Below the pieces are notes generated by a model that saw only the letters and a program-made list of their open reading frames with translations, was not told the DNA's origin and ran no database searches. Of a DNA stretch of 64,000 bases, positions 1 through 10,598 are shown in pieces (the first letter of the stretch is position 1; the number at the start of each line of letters is the position of its first letter). Source of the stretch: Paroceanicella profunda (GTDB lineage: Bacteria; Pseudomonadota; Alphaproteobacteria; Rhodobacterales; Rhodobacteraceae); assembly GCF_005887635.2 (NCBI RefSeq), contig NZ_CP040818.1, positions 248,001 to 312,000 on the forward strand, in the 5' to 3' direction. The position numbers and the translations under genes are program-made.

Positions 1-309
1 GAGCGCCGCGGCGCCGGCCCGCACCCGGTGGCCGGGCAGGATCTCGATGCCGTTGAAGCCGCGCCCCAGCCGCAGGGTCACCCCCAGCAGGCCGCCGTCG
101 CGGATGATGAGGTTCGAGCACACGCCCACCGGCAGCAGCGGGATCGCGGGGTCGAGTGCGGCGAGGAAGGCGGCGAGATCCTCGCGGTCCGCCGGCTGGG
201 CCAGAACCTCCGCCGGCCCCCCGGTGCGCAGCCAGGAGAGCCCGGCCATGTCGCGGTTCGGGGTGAGGGTGCCGCGCAGCGGCGGCAGGGTGTCGGCGAT
301 CAGGGTCAT
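1..309 (-). CDS. murB: UDP-N-acetylenolpyruvoylglucosamine reductase (MurB), N-terminal part
   Basis: The first 103 residues of MurB, the cytosolic FAD enzyme that reduces UDP-GlcNAc-enolpyruvate to UDP-MurNAc; the rest lies beyond the left edge. The frame opens at the ATG at 309. The FAD-domain signatures LRTGGPAEV (about residues 26-34) and SNLIIRDGG are visible, followed by the LGRGFN strand. The usual GxGSN loop reads GVCSN, with cysteine where most homologues have glycine. The gene follows murC by 111 bases on the same strand, the normal alphaproteobacterial dcw order. The identity is clear from motif and context; completeness cannot be judged. Confidence 0.93.
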   Translation of the reverse strand, partial: MTLIADTLPPLRGTLTPNRDMAGLSWLRTGGPAEVLAQPADREDLAAFLAALDPAIPLLPVGVCSNLIIRDGGLLGVTLRLGRGFNGIEILPGHRVRAGAAAL

Positions 310-420
310 GGCACTGTCTTTAACCGCCCCCGGAGGCGGACGAAAGCGCCGCCCTGCCCCGGAAGGCTTCATCCGTCACGGTCCGCGGGGCGAAGGCACC
401 TCCACCCCGGGGAGCCGCGC

Positions 421-1848
421 TCACACCAGCGTATCGGCCCCCGGCGCCTCGGCTTGCGCCAGCGCCTCGGGCAGCGCATGCGCCCAGGCGGTGATGGTTC
501 CGGCCCCGAGGCAGACCACCATGTCGCCCGGCCCCGCCTCGGCGCGCACCAGCGCGGGCAGCGCCGCCTCGCTCTCCAGCGCCAGCGCGCGGCGGTGGCC
601 GTGGCTCTTCAGCCCCGCCACCAGCGCATCGCGCGAGGCGCCCTCGATCGGGGCCTCGCCGGCGGCATAAACCTCGGCGATGGCCACCACGTCGGCATCG
701 TTGAAGCAGGTGCAGAAGTCTTCCATCAGGTCGTGCAGGCGCGAGTAGCGATGCGGCTGGTGCACCGCGATCACCCGGCCCTGCGTGGCCTGGCGGGCGG
801 CCTTCAGCACCGCGGCGATCTCCACCGGGTGGTGGCCGTAATCGTCGATGATGGTGACACCGTTCACCTCGCCCACCCGGGTGAAGCGCCGGTTCACGCC
901 GCCGAAGGCGCCCAGCGCCATGCGGATCTCGTCATCCGACACGCCGAGGTGGCGCGCCACGCCGATGGCGGCGAGGGCGTTGGAGACGTTGTGGTCGCCC
1001 GGCATCGGCAGGCTCAGCCCGTCGATGCGGTGGCCCTCGCCCTGGAACACCGCGTCGAAGCGCGCGATGCCCGCCTCGTAGCGCAGGTTCTCCGCCCGCA
1101 GGTCCGCCTGGCGGGAGAAGCCGTAGGTGAGGATGCGGCGGTCGTCGATCTTGCCCACCAGCGACTGCACCTCCGGGTGGTCGATGCAGCACACCGCCAG
1201 CCCGTAGAACGGGATGTTGGAGACGAAGGTCTCGAAGGCCGCGCGCACCCCCTCGAAGGAGCCGTAATGGTCGAGGTGCTCGGGGTCGATGTTGGTGACG
1301 ATGGCCACGGTGGCGGGCAGCTTCACGAAGGTGCCGTCGCTCTCGTCGGCCTCCACCACCATCCACTCGCCGGCGCCGGGGCGGGCGTTCGAGCCGTAGG
1401 CGTGGATCACCCCGCCGTTGATCACCGTGGGGTCGAGGTCGCCCGCGTCCAGAAGCGCCGCCACCATCGAGGTGGTGGTGGTCTTGCCGTGCGTGCCGGC
1501 CACGGCGACATTGCTCTTCAGCCGCATCAGCTCGGCCAGCATCTCGGCGCGCCGCACCACCGGCAGGCCGCGCTCACGGGCGGCGTCGAGCTCGGGGTTG
1601 CCGCGCTTGATGGCCGAGGAGATCACCACCACCTCCGCCTCGCCCAGGTTCTCCGCGCTCTGGCCGATGAACACCTCCGCGCCCATGCGCTCCAGCCGCT
1701 CGGTGATCTTCGAGGCGCGCAGGTCGGAGCCCTGCACCCGGTAGCCGAGGTTCAGCAGCACCTCGGCGATGCCGGACATGCCGATGCCGCCGATGCCGAC
1801 GAAGTGGAGGATGCCGATGTCCTGCGGCAGGCGCGTGGCTGGGCTCAT
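421..1848 (-). CDS. murC: UDP-N-acetylmuramate--L-alanine ligase
   Basis: Cytosolic Mur ligase that adds L-alanine to UDP-MurNAc using ATP. The 475 residues match family length. The N-terminal nucleotide-binding segment [18 protein letters not shown] (about 15-32) is followed by the P-loop GTHGKTTTT (118-126), and the central domain carries [10 protein letters not shown]. The ATG at 1848 overlaps the murG stop by four bases, pointing to translational coupling. Nothing unusual is seen. Confidence 0.97.
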   Translation of the reverse strand: MSPATRLPQDIGILHFVGIGGIGMSGIAEVLLNLGYRVQGSDLRASKITERLERMGAEVFIGQSAENLGEAEVVVISSAIKRGNPELDAARERGLPVVRRAEMLAELMRLKSNVAVAGTHGKTTTTSMVAALLDAGDLDPTVINGGVIHAYGSNARPGAGEWMVVEADESDGTFVKLPATVAIVTNIDPEHLDHYGSFEGVRAAFETFVSNIPFYGLAVCCIDHPEVQSLVGKIDDRRILTYGFSRQADLRAENLRYEAGIARFDAVFQGEGHRIDGLSLPMPGDHNVSNALAAIGVARHLGVSDDEIRMALGAFGGVNRRFTRVGEVNGVTIIDDYGHHPVEIAAVLKAARQATQGRVIAVHQPHRYSRLHDLMEDFCTCFNDADVVAIAEVYAAGEAPIEGASRDALVAGLKSHGHRRALALESEAALPALVRAEAGPGDMVVCLGAGTITAWAHALPEALAQAEAPGADTLV

Positions 1849-2960
1849 GGTGCGTTTCCTTCGGAAGGGGCCGCGGCGCGGCCTTCGGACAGGGCCTCGA
1901 CGAGACCGGCAAGACGAAGATGGGCATCCGGGCGCCCTTCGGCGCGCGCGGCATCCGCCATCGCGGCGGCTTTCTCGGGTGAAGTCAGGATCGCGGCGAT
2001 ATGCCCTGCCAGCGCCTCCGGCGTCAACGCCGATTCCGACAGCGCGACTGCGGCACCTGCGCCCACCAGCCCGCGGGCGTTGGCGCCCTGGTGGTCGTCC
2101 ATCGCCGCGGCGAAGGGCACCAGCACCGAAGGCCGGCCGATGGCCGAGATATCCGCCACCGATGAGGCGCCGGAGCGCGAGATCACCAGATGCGCGCGCG
2201 CCAGCCGCTCCGGCACGTCCTCGAAGAAGGGCGCGGTCTCGGCGGCCACGCCCAGCTCGCGGTAGCGCGCCAGCACGCCGCCGTCCTCGCCGCGCACCTG
2301 CTGGGCCACGTCGAGCCGGGCGCGCAGGGGCGCGGGCAGCAGCGCCACCGCCTCCGGCACGGCCTTCGAGAACAGGCTCGCCCCCTGCGAGCCGCCGATC
2401 ACCAGCAGCGAGAGGCGCCCGTCCATGCCCGGCAGCGGCGTCGCCGCCCGCGCCCGCACCGCGGCGCGCACGGGGTTGCCGGTGTGCACCGCCTCGGCGC
2501 CCTCCGGCAGGGCCGTGGGCCAGATGCCGCAGGCCACCCGGTTCACCCGCGTCGCGAAGAGCCGGTTCACCCTGCCGGGCACGCCGTTCGCCTCATGGAT
2601 CAGCCGCGGCAGGCGCAGCGCCCAGGCCGCGGTCATCGCCGGGATGGCCGGGTAGCCGCCGAAGCCGATCACGCAGGCCGGCCGGTCCGCCCGCATCGCC
2701 CGCCGCGCGGCCAGCACGCCGGAGAGGATGCGCAGCGGCGCGGCGAGCTTCCCCGCCAGCCCGCCGCGCGCGAAGGTGGCCGAGGCCACCACCTCGCGCA
2801 CCACAGCCTCCGGGAAGGCGCCGGCATAGCGCGCGCCGCGCTCGTCGGTGGAGAGCTTCACCCGCCAGCCGCGCGACAGCATCTCCTCGGCCAGCGCCTG
2901 GGCAGGGAACATGTGCCCGCCGGTGCCCCCGGCCGCGATCACCAGCAGCCTGCCGCTCAC
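1845..2960 (-). CDS. murG: UDP-GlcNAc--lipid I GlcNAc transferase
   Basis: Peripheral inner-membrane glycosyltransferase (GT28) that turns lipid I into lipid II. The 371 residues contain the N-terminal glycine loop [19 protein letters not shown] (about 9-27) and the C-terminal donor-site motif GGSQGA. It lies between ftsW and murC and overlaps murC by four bases. The gap to the upstream ftsW stop is 97 bases, looser than the rest of the cluster. Confidence 0.97.
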   Translation of the reverse strand: MSGRLLVIAAGGTGGHMFPAQALAEEMLSRGWRVKLSTDERGARYAGAFPEAVVREVVASATFARGGLAGKLAAPLRILSGVLAARRAMRADRPACVIGFGGYPAIPAMTAAWALRLPRLIHEANGVPGRVNRLFATRVNRVACGIWPTALPEGAEAVHTGNPVRAAVRARAATPLPGMDGRLSLLVIGGSQGASLFSKAVPEAVALLPAPLRARLDVAQQVRGEDGGVLARYRELGVAAETAPFFEDVPERLARAHLVISRSGASSVADISAIGRPSVLVPFAAAMDDHQGANARGLVGAGAAVALSESALTPEALAGHIAAILTSPEKAAAMADAARAEGRPDAHLRLAGLVEALSEGRAAAPSEGNAP

Positions 2961-3057
2961 GCCGCAGCCCCCGGCTCCGCGCCCCGGCCGGACGGCGCGG
3001 GGCGGGCGGGTGGGAGCGACGGCCGGGCGGGGCGCGGAGCCGGGCTCACCCGCACGC

Positions 3058-4227
3058 TCACCGGCGCCGCCCCTCGACCAGTGCCTCGGTCAGCTCGTCC
3101 TGTGGCCGGCGCCGGGTGAGGGCGAGCAGGAAGCCCAGCGTGATCCCCGCCGCCATCAGCGACGAGCCGCCATAGCTCACCAGCGGCAGGGTCATGCCCT
3201 TGGCCGGCAGCAGCCGGATCGCCACGCCGATGTTGATGAAGGCCTGCATGCCGAACAGCGCCGCGAGCCCGGTGCCCGCCAGCCGCGCGAACGGGTCGCG
3301 CTCGCGCTGCAGCCGCCCGAAGGAGCGCAGCACCACCACGAGGAACAGCGCGATGATGAGCGCGCAGAGGATGAGCCCGTATTCCTCCACCGCCACGGCG
3401 ATGATGAAGTCGGTATGCGCGTCCGGCAGGCGCCATTTCACCGTGCCCTCGCCCACGCCCACGCCGAAGAGCCCGCCCTCGCGGATGGCGTTGGTGGCAA
3501 AGCCGAGCTGGGTGGTCGGGTCCACGTCGGAGGCGAGGAACCCGTCGATGCGGCGGGCGAAATGCTCGGAGTTGTTGTAGGCCACGAAGCCCACCGCGCT
3601 CACCACGCCCGCGAGGCTCACCAGCAGCGGCATCGAGGCGCCGGCGACGAAATACATCATCCCCCAGGTGGCGAGCACCAGTGCGGCCTGGCCGAAGTCC
3701 GGCTGCAGCGCGAGGATGGCCGCCAGCACCGCGGCCAGCACGAAGGAGAGGAATTTGCCCGGAGGGCCGGCGATGTCGAAGCTCGCCGCCATCAGCCAGG
3801 CCACCATGATCACGAAGACCGGCTTCACGAATTCCGAGGGCTGCAGCGAGATGAAGCCCAGCGAGTACCAGCGCACCGCGCCCTTGCCGAAGTCGGTGCC
3901 CAGCACCGGCAACGCGCAGATCGAGAGGAACACCGCGATGAACCCCATCACGCCCATCCGGCGGATGGTCACCGGCGTCTGCATCGACAGCCACAGCATC
4001 CCCGCCAGCGAGACGATGCCGAACACCACCTGGCGGATCACGTAGTGGAACTGCGGCAGGTGGTTCTTCTCGGCCAGCGGCACCGAGGCTGCGAGGGCGA
4101 GCAGCAGTCCGATCAGGAAAAGCCCCACCGTCGCCGCGAGGGTCCAGCGGTCCAGCGTCCGCCACCAGCGCGACAGCACCGGCTCGCCCGGACGGGCGGC
4201 AACGGTGCCGAAGACCATGTCTGTCAT
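3058..4227 (-). CDS. ftsW: Lipid II polymerase, SEDS family cell-division protein FtsW
   Basis: Integral membrane SEDS glycosyltransferase that polymerises lipid II at the septum with FtsI. From the ATG at 4227 the protein is 389 residues with about ten hydrophobic segments. The family signatures [26 protein letters not shown] and the C-terminal [10 protein letters not shown] are present. The frame is open for another 52 codons upstream, but that stretch is arginine/glycine-rich spacer translation; 4227 is chosen because it follows AAAGGGC and begins the conserved soluble N-terminus. It is separated from murD by 4.6 kb, unusual for this cluster. Confidence 0.95.
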   Translation of the reverse strand: MTDMVFGTVAARPGEPVLSRWWRTLDRWTLAATVGLFLIGLLLALAASVPLAEKNHLPQFHYVIRQVVFGIVSLAGMLWLSMQTPVTIRRMGVMGFIAVFLSICALPVLGTDFGKGAVRWYSLGFISLQPSEFVKPVFVIMVAWLMAASFDIAGPPGKFLSFVLAAVLAAILALQPDFGQAALVLATWGMMYFVAGASMPLLVSLAGVVSAVGFVAYNNSEHFARRIDGFLASDVDPTTQLGFATNAIREGGLFGVGVGEGTVKWRLPDAHTDFIIAVAVEEYGLILCALIIALFLVVVLRSFGRLQRERDPFARLAGTGLAALFGMQAFINIGVAIRLLPAKGMTLPLVSYGGSSLMAAGITLGFLLALTRRRPQDELTEALVEGRRR

Positions 4228-4553
4228 GGATTCAGCCCTTTCGGATCTGCCTGTAAGTACTGCCTCGATTTTCTCGAATTTGTCACAGTCTACCCGCAAC
4301 CGCCGCCCCGATCCAGAGCCTATGCCCGCGCCCCGGCAAGCCCCCGCTCCCCCGCGGCGCCCCCGCGCGCCCCGTCGTTCCACGGCTCCGGACCCCCCGG
4401 GAGGCGCCCCCGGGGCCCGCCCGGCACACGAAATCGTGAGACAAGCCCCTGCCGCTCCGGAAATGCCCCGCCTCGCCCCCGAGCGGCCGTCGTCCGGGCA
4501 GCCCCTCCGTCATTCCCCACCCACCCCGCCTCTGCAGTGAAGGCCTCGGGCCC
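4228..4553. other. Spacer upstream of ftsW
   Basis: No gene is seen. The first 90 bases upstream of the ftsW start are less GC-rich than the neighbourhood and could hold a promoter for ftsW-murG-murC, but no convincing -35/-10 pair is visible. The rest is C-rich DNA leading into the repeat array at 4554. Confidence 0.4.
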
Positions 4554-5276
<723 letters not shown>

Positions 5277-5388
5277 CACCTGGAGGTCTCGAAGGGAGGG
5301 CAGTGCGGAATGGACTGTCACGGGCTCCGGCGGCGCTGCGCCCGCTCTGGAGCTGCCCTGAGCACGGCACTGTCCGATCGCGCCGTGT

Positions 5389-6165
5389 TCAATCGGTGAT
5401 GCGCGTTGCGAGGCGGTAGCGCTCCAGTTCCTCGGGCACCAGGAAATAGGCCTCCTCGGGCGGGGTGCGCAGGGCGGGCACCTGCACCAGCGGGTCCACC
5501 CCCATCGCCTCGAAATGCGCCAGCACCTCCGCCTGCAGCGCCTGGATGGAGATCACCGCATCGCGCGAGGGGATGATCGTGCCCGGCGCCATGTAGGCTT
5601 GGTGCATGCCCACCCAGGCCTCGCGCGAGACGATGCGCTCCACCCCGCTCGCCAGCAGCAGCGGGCAGGCCGAGTTGCAGGCCGCACCGGCCGTCACCGC
5701 GGTGTCGAAGCCGCGCTCGCGGATCAGCGCGCCCATGCGCAGCGCCTCGCGCACGTCGCCGCCGGGGGAGTGCAGCGCCACCGTGTCGGGCGGCTCCACG
5801 CCGTCGAGCGCGCGCTCCAGGCGGTCCGAATCCCCCGCGCCGATCCGGCCCTCGAGCAGCAGCACGCGGCCCAGGTCGCCGCCGTCCTCGAAGCGGAAGG
5901 TGAGGTCGCCCGGCTGGTCGGAGAAGCGCACCGGCCCGCCCGGCGCCTCGCGGCCCGGGGCGCGCGGCACGGCGCGGGGGTCGTAGCGACGGGTCTGGTC
6001 GCCCGGGCTCACCGGGGCGGTGGGCAGCGGGCCGTCCGGCGCGCGCGGCATGCCCCAGAACTCGCGCGTGTCCTCCACCACCAGCGCGATGCCCAACCCC
6101 ACCTGCAGTGCCAGCACCAGCCGCAGCGCGAGGCGCAGCGGGATGCGGGTGAGACGCCCGATCAT
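5389..6165 (-). CDS. Periplasmic ClpP/crotonase-fold protein (COG3904-like)
   Basis: A 258-residue protein of unknown function. A hydrophobic helix at about residues 8-30 suggests a membrane anchor or signal sequence. The remainder resembles ClpP/SppA-like folds: DTVALHSPGGDVREALRMG supplies the oxyanion-type loop and NSACPLLLAS supplies a serine where related proteins have their nucleophile; a later segment VGMHQAYMAP could hold the histidine. The ATG at 6165 is preferred because upstream codons are arginine/proline-rich spacer. It sits inside the dcw cluster, 113 bases before the composite element. Protease activity is inference. Confidence 0.75.
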   Translation of the reverse strand: MIGRLTRIPLRLALRLVLALQVGLGIALVVEDTREFWGMPRAPDGPLPTAPVSPGDQTRRYDPRAVPRAPGREAPGGPVRFSDQPGDLTFRFEDGGDLGRVLLLEGRIGAGDSDRLERALDGVEPPDTVALHSPGGDVREALRMGALIRERGFDTAVTAGAACNSACPLLLASGVERIVSREAWVGMHQAYMAPGTIIPSRDAVISIQALQAEVLAHFEAMGVDPLVQVPALRTPPEEAYFLVPEELERYRLATRITD

Positions 6166-6280
6166 GCCCGCCGCGCCGCCACGCCGGGCCGGCAGGGCGG
6201 GGCACCGCTCGCGGACCCGCTCACCCGGCCAGGCACTCTGCCGCGCATTCCGCCACGCACCGGGCCTCTCACCCTGCTTC

Positions 6281-7636
6281 TCATTCTGCAGCGCGCGGGC
6301 GGTCGCCCGGGGCGCCCGCAGCGCCCGGGGCGGCGGGATCGGGCGGCTGCGTGGCCGGCACGGCCGGCGCGTCGGGATCCGGGGCGCGCGTGGTCGGCAC
6401 CGCGGCCTCCGCTGCGGGCGGGCGGGGCGCATGGACCAGCGCCTCGGCGCCCTGCATCTGCGCGGTCTCGATACGGCGCAGAGCGCGCATGGCGGCCTCG
6501 AGGTCGGAAAGGGTCATGGTCTGCTCCAGGGTGAGCTCGCGCCGGTTGCCGCGGATCGCACCCTGGGTCACCGCGAGGATCATCACCAGCACCCCCGGCA
6601 ACAGGTCGATGGCGATGGCCCCGGCCCAGGACGGCACGAAATCGCCCGCGTAGCGGATCACCGCGTCGGCGGTGGAGATGGCGGTGTAGGTCGTCTCCTC
6701 CGGCGGCGGCAGGTCCAGCACCTGTTGCGCGGCCTCGCCCAGCGAGGCGGCGCGCCGGTCGATCGCCTCCAGCACCGAGCGGATGGTGGCGTCCTGCGCG
6801 CTGCGCGCCGCGGCCGAGCCGCCGTCGAGCTCGGGCAGCACCACGGCGGCGCGCAGGTCCTCCGCCGCCCGGCTCACCAGCGGCGCCACGGAGAGCTGGC
6901 GCAGCGTGGCGATCACCCCCGCCAGCCGCACCGACTGCTCGGAGAAGGCGATGGAGCGCGTCTCCACCGGCCCCTGCTCCGCGATCAGCTCGCGCATGCG
7001 CGACAGGATGCCGTTGCCGGTCTCGAAGGCCGCGGCGATCGGCTCGGTCTGCGCGCCGATCTGGGTCTCCAGCGCCGCCAGCTCCTCGGACTTCTGCCGC
7101 AGCAGCCGGTAGACGGCCCCCTGCCCGGAGATGCCGGAGAGCTCGCCCGAGGCTTCCTGCGCCGAGAGATCCTCGAAGGAGATCCGCGCCCGCTCCACGT
7201 CGCGCCCCAGCGACTGGGCGGAGACGGCGTTGGTGTTCGCCCGCTCCAGCGCGCGCTGGTAGTCCTGCACCGTGGTGGCGAGGTGCTGCTCCACCGCCGC
7301 CGAGCCCGCCAGCGCCGCCGCGTTCAGCCAGGAGGACATCGCCACGATGGCCACGCAGCCGATGGCTGTGGCGAGGAACAGCCCGATGCGCCCGCCGGCC
7401 CGCGTCATCGCCGGCAGCAGTTTCAGCACGTAGGACCAGAAGACGAAGATCGCCACCGACACGGCCACCGAATAGGCCACCGCGGCGAGGAAGCTCAGCG
7501 CGCCGGTGCGCTCCAGCAGGCCCGAGACGCCGAGATAGGTGTAGATGCCCGAGGCCACCGAGAGCACGCCCAGCGCCAGCGGGGTGAACGTGTCGAGCCA
7601 GGCAAGGTGTTCCTGCAGCTCGCGCGCGTTGCGCAT
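6281..7636 (-). CDS. Conserved hypothetical multi-pass membrane protein with coiled coil
   Basis: Not recognised as a named family. From the ATG at 7636 it has 451 residues. There are three or four hydrophobic segments at about residues 15-120, then a long glutamate/arginine-rich region (about 125-330) with heptad character. Another hydrophobic segment follows near 355-380 (AIDLLPGVLVMILAV), and the tail of about 50 residues is proline/alanine-rich. The GGAG before the start touches the ATG, so the start is uncertain; no better in-frame one is seen. It is 115 bases upstream of the ClpP-like gene and could be co-transcribed. Confidence 0.6.
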   Translation of the reverse strand: MRNARELQEHLAWLDTFTPLALGVLSVASGIYTYLGVSGLLERTGALSFLAAVAYSVAVSVAIFVFWSYVLKLLPAMTRAGGRIGLFLATAIGCVAIVAMSSWLNAAALAGSAAVEQHLATTVQDYQRALERANTNAVSAQSLGRDVERARISFEDLSAQEASGELSGISGQGAVYRLLRQKSEELAALETQIGAQTEPIAAAFETGNGILSRMRELIAEQGPVETRSIAFSEQSVRLAGVIATLRQLSVAPLVSRAAEDLRAAVVLPELDGGSAAARSAQDATIRSVLEAIDRRAASLGEAAQQVLDLPPPEETTYTAISTADAVIRYAGDFVPSWAGAIAIDLLPGVLVMILAVTQGAIRGNRRELTLEQTMTLSDLEAAMRALRRIETAQMQGAEALVHAPRPPAAEAAVPTTRAPDPDAPAVPATQPPDPAAPGAAGAPGDRPRAAE

Positions 7637-7860
7637 CTCCGGATCGCGGTGATGCTGGCCGGCCGGTGCGCCCGGTCCCCTGTCGATATCCAAATCGGCT
7701 GCCCCCCTGCGAAGCGGCGCCGGGGCGGCTGCCCCGGTCGGTTCCCGCAAACATGGCACCCCCGTCCCATGTTGCAAGCCCGCCGCCCCCTCGGCCGCCT
7801 CACGCAAAGGTGAGCGGCCACCCGCCGACACACCTGCGTGCTCTGGCGGGCATCGCCTCC

Positions 7861-8325
7861 CTGCGGCCTACCGTCATGGCCTGACCGGTCCCCGTCGCAG
7901 CAGGAGGAAAGGTCGTTCGCCGGCCCGGAACAGCTCCACCGCGCACCGACAGTCACGGATGCACTGGGATCGCTCCCTGACGGCCGGCCGTCATGGCCTG
8001 ACCGGTTTCCGTCGCGGCGGGAGGAAAGGTTGCCCGCCGGACCGGAACAGCCCCACGGCGGGCCGACAGTCACGGATGCAGCGGGCATCGCTCCCCGACG
8101 GCCGGCCGTCATGGCCTGGGCGGTTTCCGTCGCAGCGGGAAGAAAGGTCGCTCACCGGCCCGGAACAGCTCCAACGCGCGCCGAGAGTCACGGATGCGCT
8201 GGGATCGCCCCCCGACGGCCGGCCGTCTTGGCCTGGGCGGTTTCCGTCGCAGCGGGAGGAGAGGTTGCCCGCCGGCCCGGAACAGCTCCACGGCGGGCCG
8301 ACAATCACGGATGCAGCGGGCACTG
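7861..8325. repeat. 117-bp tandem repeat, four copies
   Basis: Anchors GTCATGGCCTG or GTCTTGGCCTG occur at 7873, 7990, 8108 and 8225, a period of 117, 118 and 117 bases. Each unit also contains GAGTCACGGATGC-like and CCGGAACAGC segments. Copies alternate between GCACTGGGATCG and GCAGCGGGCATCG variants, suggesting an older dimer. Several frames stay open but give only repeat translation. The array fills the spacer between murD and the membrane-protein gene. Confidence 0.9.
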
Positions 8326-8730
8326 TCCGAAGCCCCGCGGTGCCCCTCGCCCGCGTCCGGTGCCGGAGGGAAGCTCTCTCCGCGCCCGCGCTTATCCGCC
8401 CCGAGCCCCTCACCACCAGCCCGAACATCTCACCATCCAGATGGAGGGAGGTCCTCTCGCGCCCGTGCCCGCAAGTGCCGCGCCGCCCGCACCTGTGTCA
8501 TGGTGGCCTCCGACGTGCGGGTCGACAGGCGCATTCCGCGTGCCGGCGCCCGCGCCCGCCTCACGCCCCGGTCCGACACCGCGCGGGCGCGAGCCCCGCA
8601 GGCTTCCTCTCCGCCGCCGGAGCGCCCATGCGCCCCGCCGCGCCTGCCGCCATCCGGGCCGCCGGTCCTGCGTGGACATGGCGCGCGCGCTGCCCCGGCC
8701 GGGCCCCCGCCCTCCCCATGCGGTGGGAGA
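8326..8730. other. Spacer with no recognised feature
   Basis: Very GC-rich DNA between the 117-bp array and the hairpin element. Open frames run across it on both strands but show no domain, ribosome-binding site or plausible composition, and I see no promoter. Confidence 0.4.
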
Positions 8731-8795
8731 CGCGGCACGCGGCGACACGGCCGGCGGGGGCTCGATGCCCCTGCCGGACGTTTCCCCCCGGGGGA
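8731..8795. repeat. Dispersed hairpin element, copy B
   Basis: CGCGGCACGCGGCGACACG followed by a hairpin (8750-8777) with arms GCCGGCGGGGGC and GCCCCTGCCGG around TCGAT. A copy of about 85% identity lies at 33833-33897. Here it starts 16 bases past the murD stop, so it may end or protect the murD transcript. There is no U-tract. Confidence 0.65.
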
Positions 8796-8811
8796 GGTCC
8801 ACGCTGCCGTC

Positions 8812-10218
8812 TCAGCCGGCAAGCAGCGTCCGAACCGCGGCGGTGAAGGCCGCGCCCCGGGCCTCGAAACTGGCGAACTGGTCGAAGCTCGCGCAGGCCG
8901 GCGAGAGCAGCACCACGTCGCCCGGCTCCGCCTCCGCCGCCGCATGGGCCAGCGCCACCTCCAGCGTACCGCTGATCTCGTGCGGCGTGTCGCCCAGGGT
9001 GGTGGCGAAGTCCTGCGCCGCTTCGCCGATCAGGTAGGCTTTCGCCACCCGGTCGAACAGCGGCACCAGCGGGGCGATGCCGCCCTCCTTGGGCTTGCCG
9101 CCGGCAATCCAGCGCACCCGGGGGAAGGCGAGCAGCGCCTTCTCGGCCGCATCGGCATTGGTCGCCTTGGAATCGTTCACGAAGCGCACGCCCGCGCGCT
9201 CCCCCACCAGCTCGCAGCGGTGGGCGAGGCCGGGGTAGCTGCGCATGGCCGCCTCGATGCGCCCCGGCGCCAGCCCGATGGAGCGGCACACCGCATAGGC
9301 CGCGCAGGCGTTCTGGTGGTTGTGCGCGCCCGGCAGGGTGGCCATCTCGCGCAGGTCGATGGAGGCCACCTGCCGGCCGCGGCGCCACTCCGCCAGGAAG
9401 CCCTTGCGCGCGAACACCGACCAGCCGTGCCTGTCCAGCTTGCTCTTCACCGAGAGGCGGATCACCGGTTCGCCGGTGTCGGCCTCCTCGCGGAACTGGG
9501 CGGCGAGGAAGCGGCCCTCCGGCTCGTCCACCCCGATCACCGCGCGCTCCGGCCCGCCCTCCGCGAAGAGCCGGCGCTTGGCGGCGAAGTAGCCGCCCAT
9601 GCCGCCGTGCCGGTCCAGGTGGTCCGGCGAGAGGTTGAGGAACACCGCGATGTCGGGCGCCAGCGCCCGGGCCAGCTCGGTCTGGTAGGAGGAGAGTTCG
9701 AGCACTACCACCTCGCCCTCCCGCCCCGGGTCCAGGTCCAGCACGCCGCGGCCGATGTTGCCGCCCATCTGGGAGGGGATGCCGCAGGCGTCCAGGATGT
9801 GGTGCAGCAGCGCCGTGGTGGTGGACTTGCCGTTGGAGCCGGTGATGCACACCACCCGCGGCGGCACCTGCAGGTTCTCCCACTCCTGCGTGGCGAAGGA
9901 GCGGAAGAACAGGCCCACGTCATTGTCGAGCACCGCGCCCTGTTCCTGCCCCAGCGCCACCACCGGGTGCGGCGCGGGGTAGAGATGCGGGATGCCGGGC
10001 GAGACGATGAGCGCGTCGATGCCCTCCCACTCCCGCGGGCGGGTGAGATCGGCGATCAGGCAGCCCTCGGCGGCCGCGGCCTCGCGGCGCGCCTCGCTGT
10101 CGTCCCAGCACACCGGCAGGGCGCCGCCGGCGGAAAGGGCGCGGGCGGTGGCCAGGCCGGATCGGCCCAGGCCGAGCACGGCCACGCGACGGTTGGCATA
10201 TCCGCGAACGGGGATCAT
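8812..10218 (-). CDS. murD: UDP-N-acetylmuramoyl-L-alanine--D-glutamate ligase
   Basis: Cytosolic Mur ligase adding D-glutamate to UDP-MurNAc-L-Ala. From the ATG at 10218 it has 468 residues, family length. It shows the N-terminal loop [17 protein letters not shown], the ATP loop [15 protein letters not shown] and the central [10 protein letters not shown]. The frame stays open far upstream into mraY-antisense sequence, but homology starts at [12 protein letters not shown] 380-base spacer separates it from mraY, breaking the otherwise overlapping gene chain. Confidence 0.95.
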   Translation of the reverse strand: MIPVRGYANRRVAVLGLGRSGLATARALSAGGALPVCWDDSEARREAAAAEGCLIADLTRPREWEGIDALIVSPGIPHLYPAPHPVVALGQEQGAVLDNDVGLFFRSFATQEWENLQVPPRVVCITGSNGKSTTTALLHHILDACGIPSQMGGNIGRGVLDLDPGREGEVVVLELSSYQTELARALAPDIAVFLNLSPDHLDRHGGMGGYFAAKRRLFAEGGPERAVIGVDEPEGRFLAAQFREEADTGEPVIRLSVKSKLDRHGWSVFARKGFLAEWRRGRQVASIDLREMATLPGAHNHQNACAAYAVCRSIGLAPGRIEAAMRSYPGLAHRCELVGERAGVRFVNDSKATNADAAEKALLAFPRVRWIAGGKPKEGGIAPLVPLFDRVAKAYLIGEAAQDFATTLGDTPHEISGTLEVALAHAAAEAEPGDVVLLSPACASFDQFASFEARGAAFTAAVRTLLAG

Positions 10219-10598
10219 GGCGTCACTCCGGGAACAGTCAGGTGTGAAGGGCGAGGGCGGCGGCGCAAGGCGCCGGCCCGGCGAAGGACAGGACGAGACC
10301 CGCGTGGATGATGCGCGACACCCCGCCGCCGCGGGCAGGGCCCGGCGCCGCGCGCAGGCGCGGGACGGCGCCGGGAGAGGCCATCGGCGCCGCGAACACC
10401 GGGCGGAGCGGGCGGCCCGACCGGGCGGCCCGCCCCGGGGCCGGCGCCTCCGCCCGGCCCGAAAGGGCGCGCGGCGCGGCGCGGAGCCCGCAGGCCGGCA
10501 CCATCGCCGGGGCAGCCAAGCCGGGATCGCCGGGACGGGCGTGGCTCTGCGCCGGCGGCTCCGGCCTGTCCCGCGGGTCGTGCAGCCCCGGCATCGCG
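10219..10598. other. Spacer between mraY and murD
   Basis: 380 GC-rich bases where this cluster usually has little or none. A 118-codon frame on the minus strand (10238-10594) has no ribosome-binding site and proline/arginine/alanine-dominated composition, so I do not call it. No tandem repeat or clear promoter is seen. Confidence 0.4.

Noticed and set aside
28..2265. Long plus-strand frame over murC and murG
   Set aside because: Antisense to well-supported mur genes, with composition typical of reverse-strand translation and no recognisable motif.
10238..10594. Small minus-strand gene between mraY and murD
   Set aside because: No ribosome-binding site, skewed composition and no recognisable motif; more likely spacer translation.
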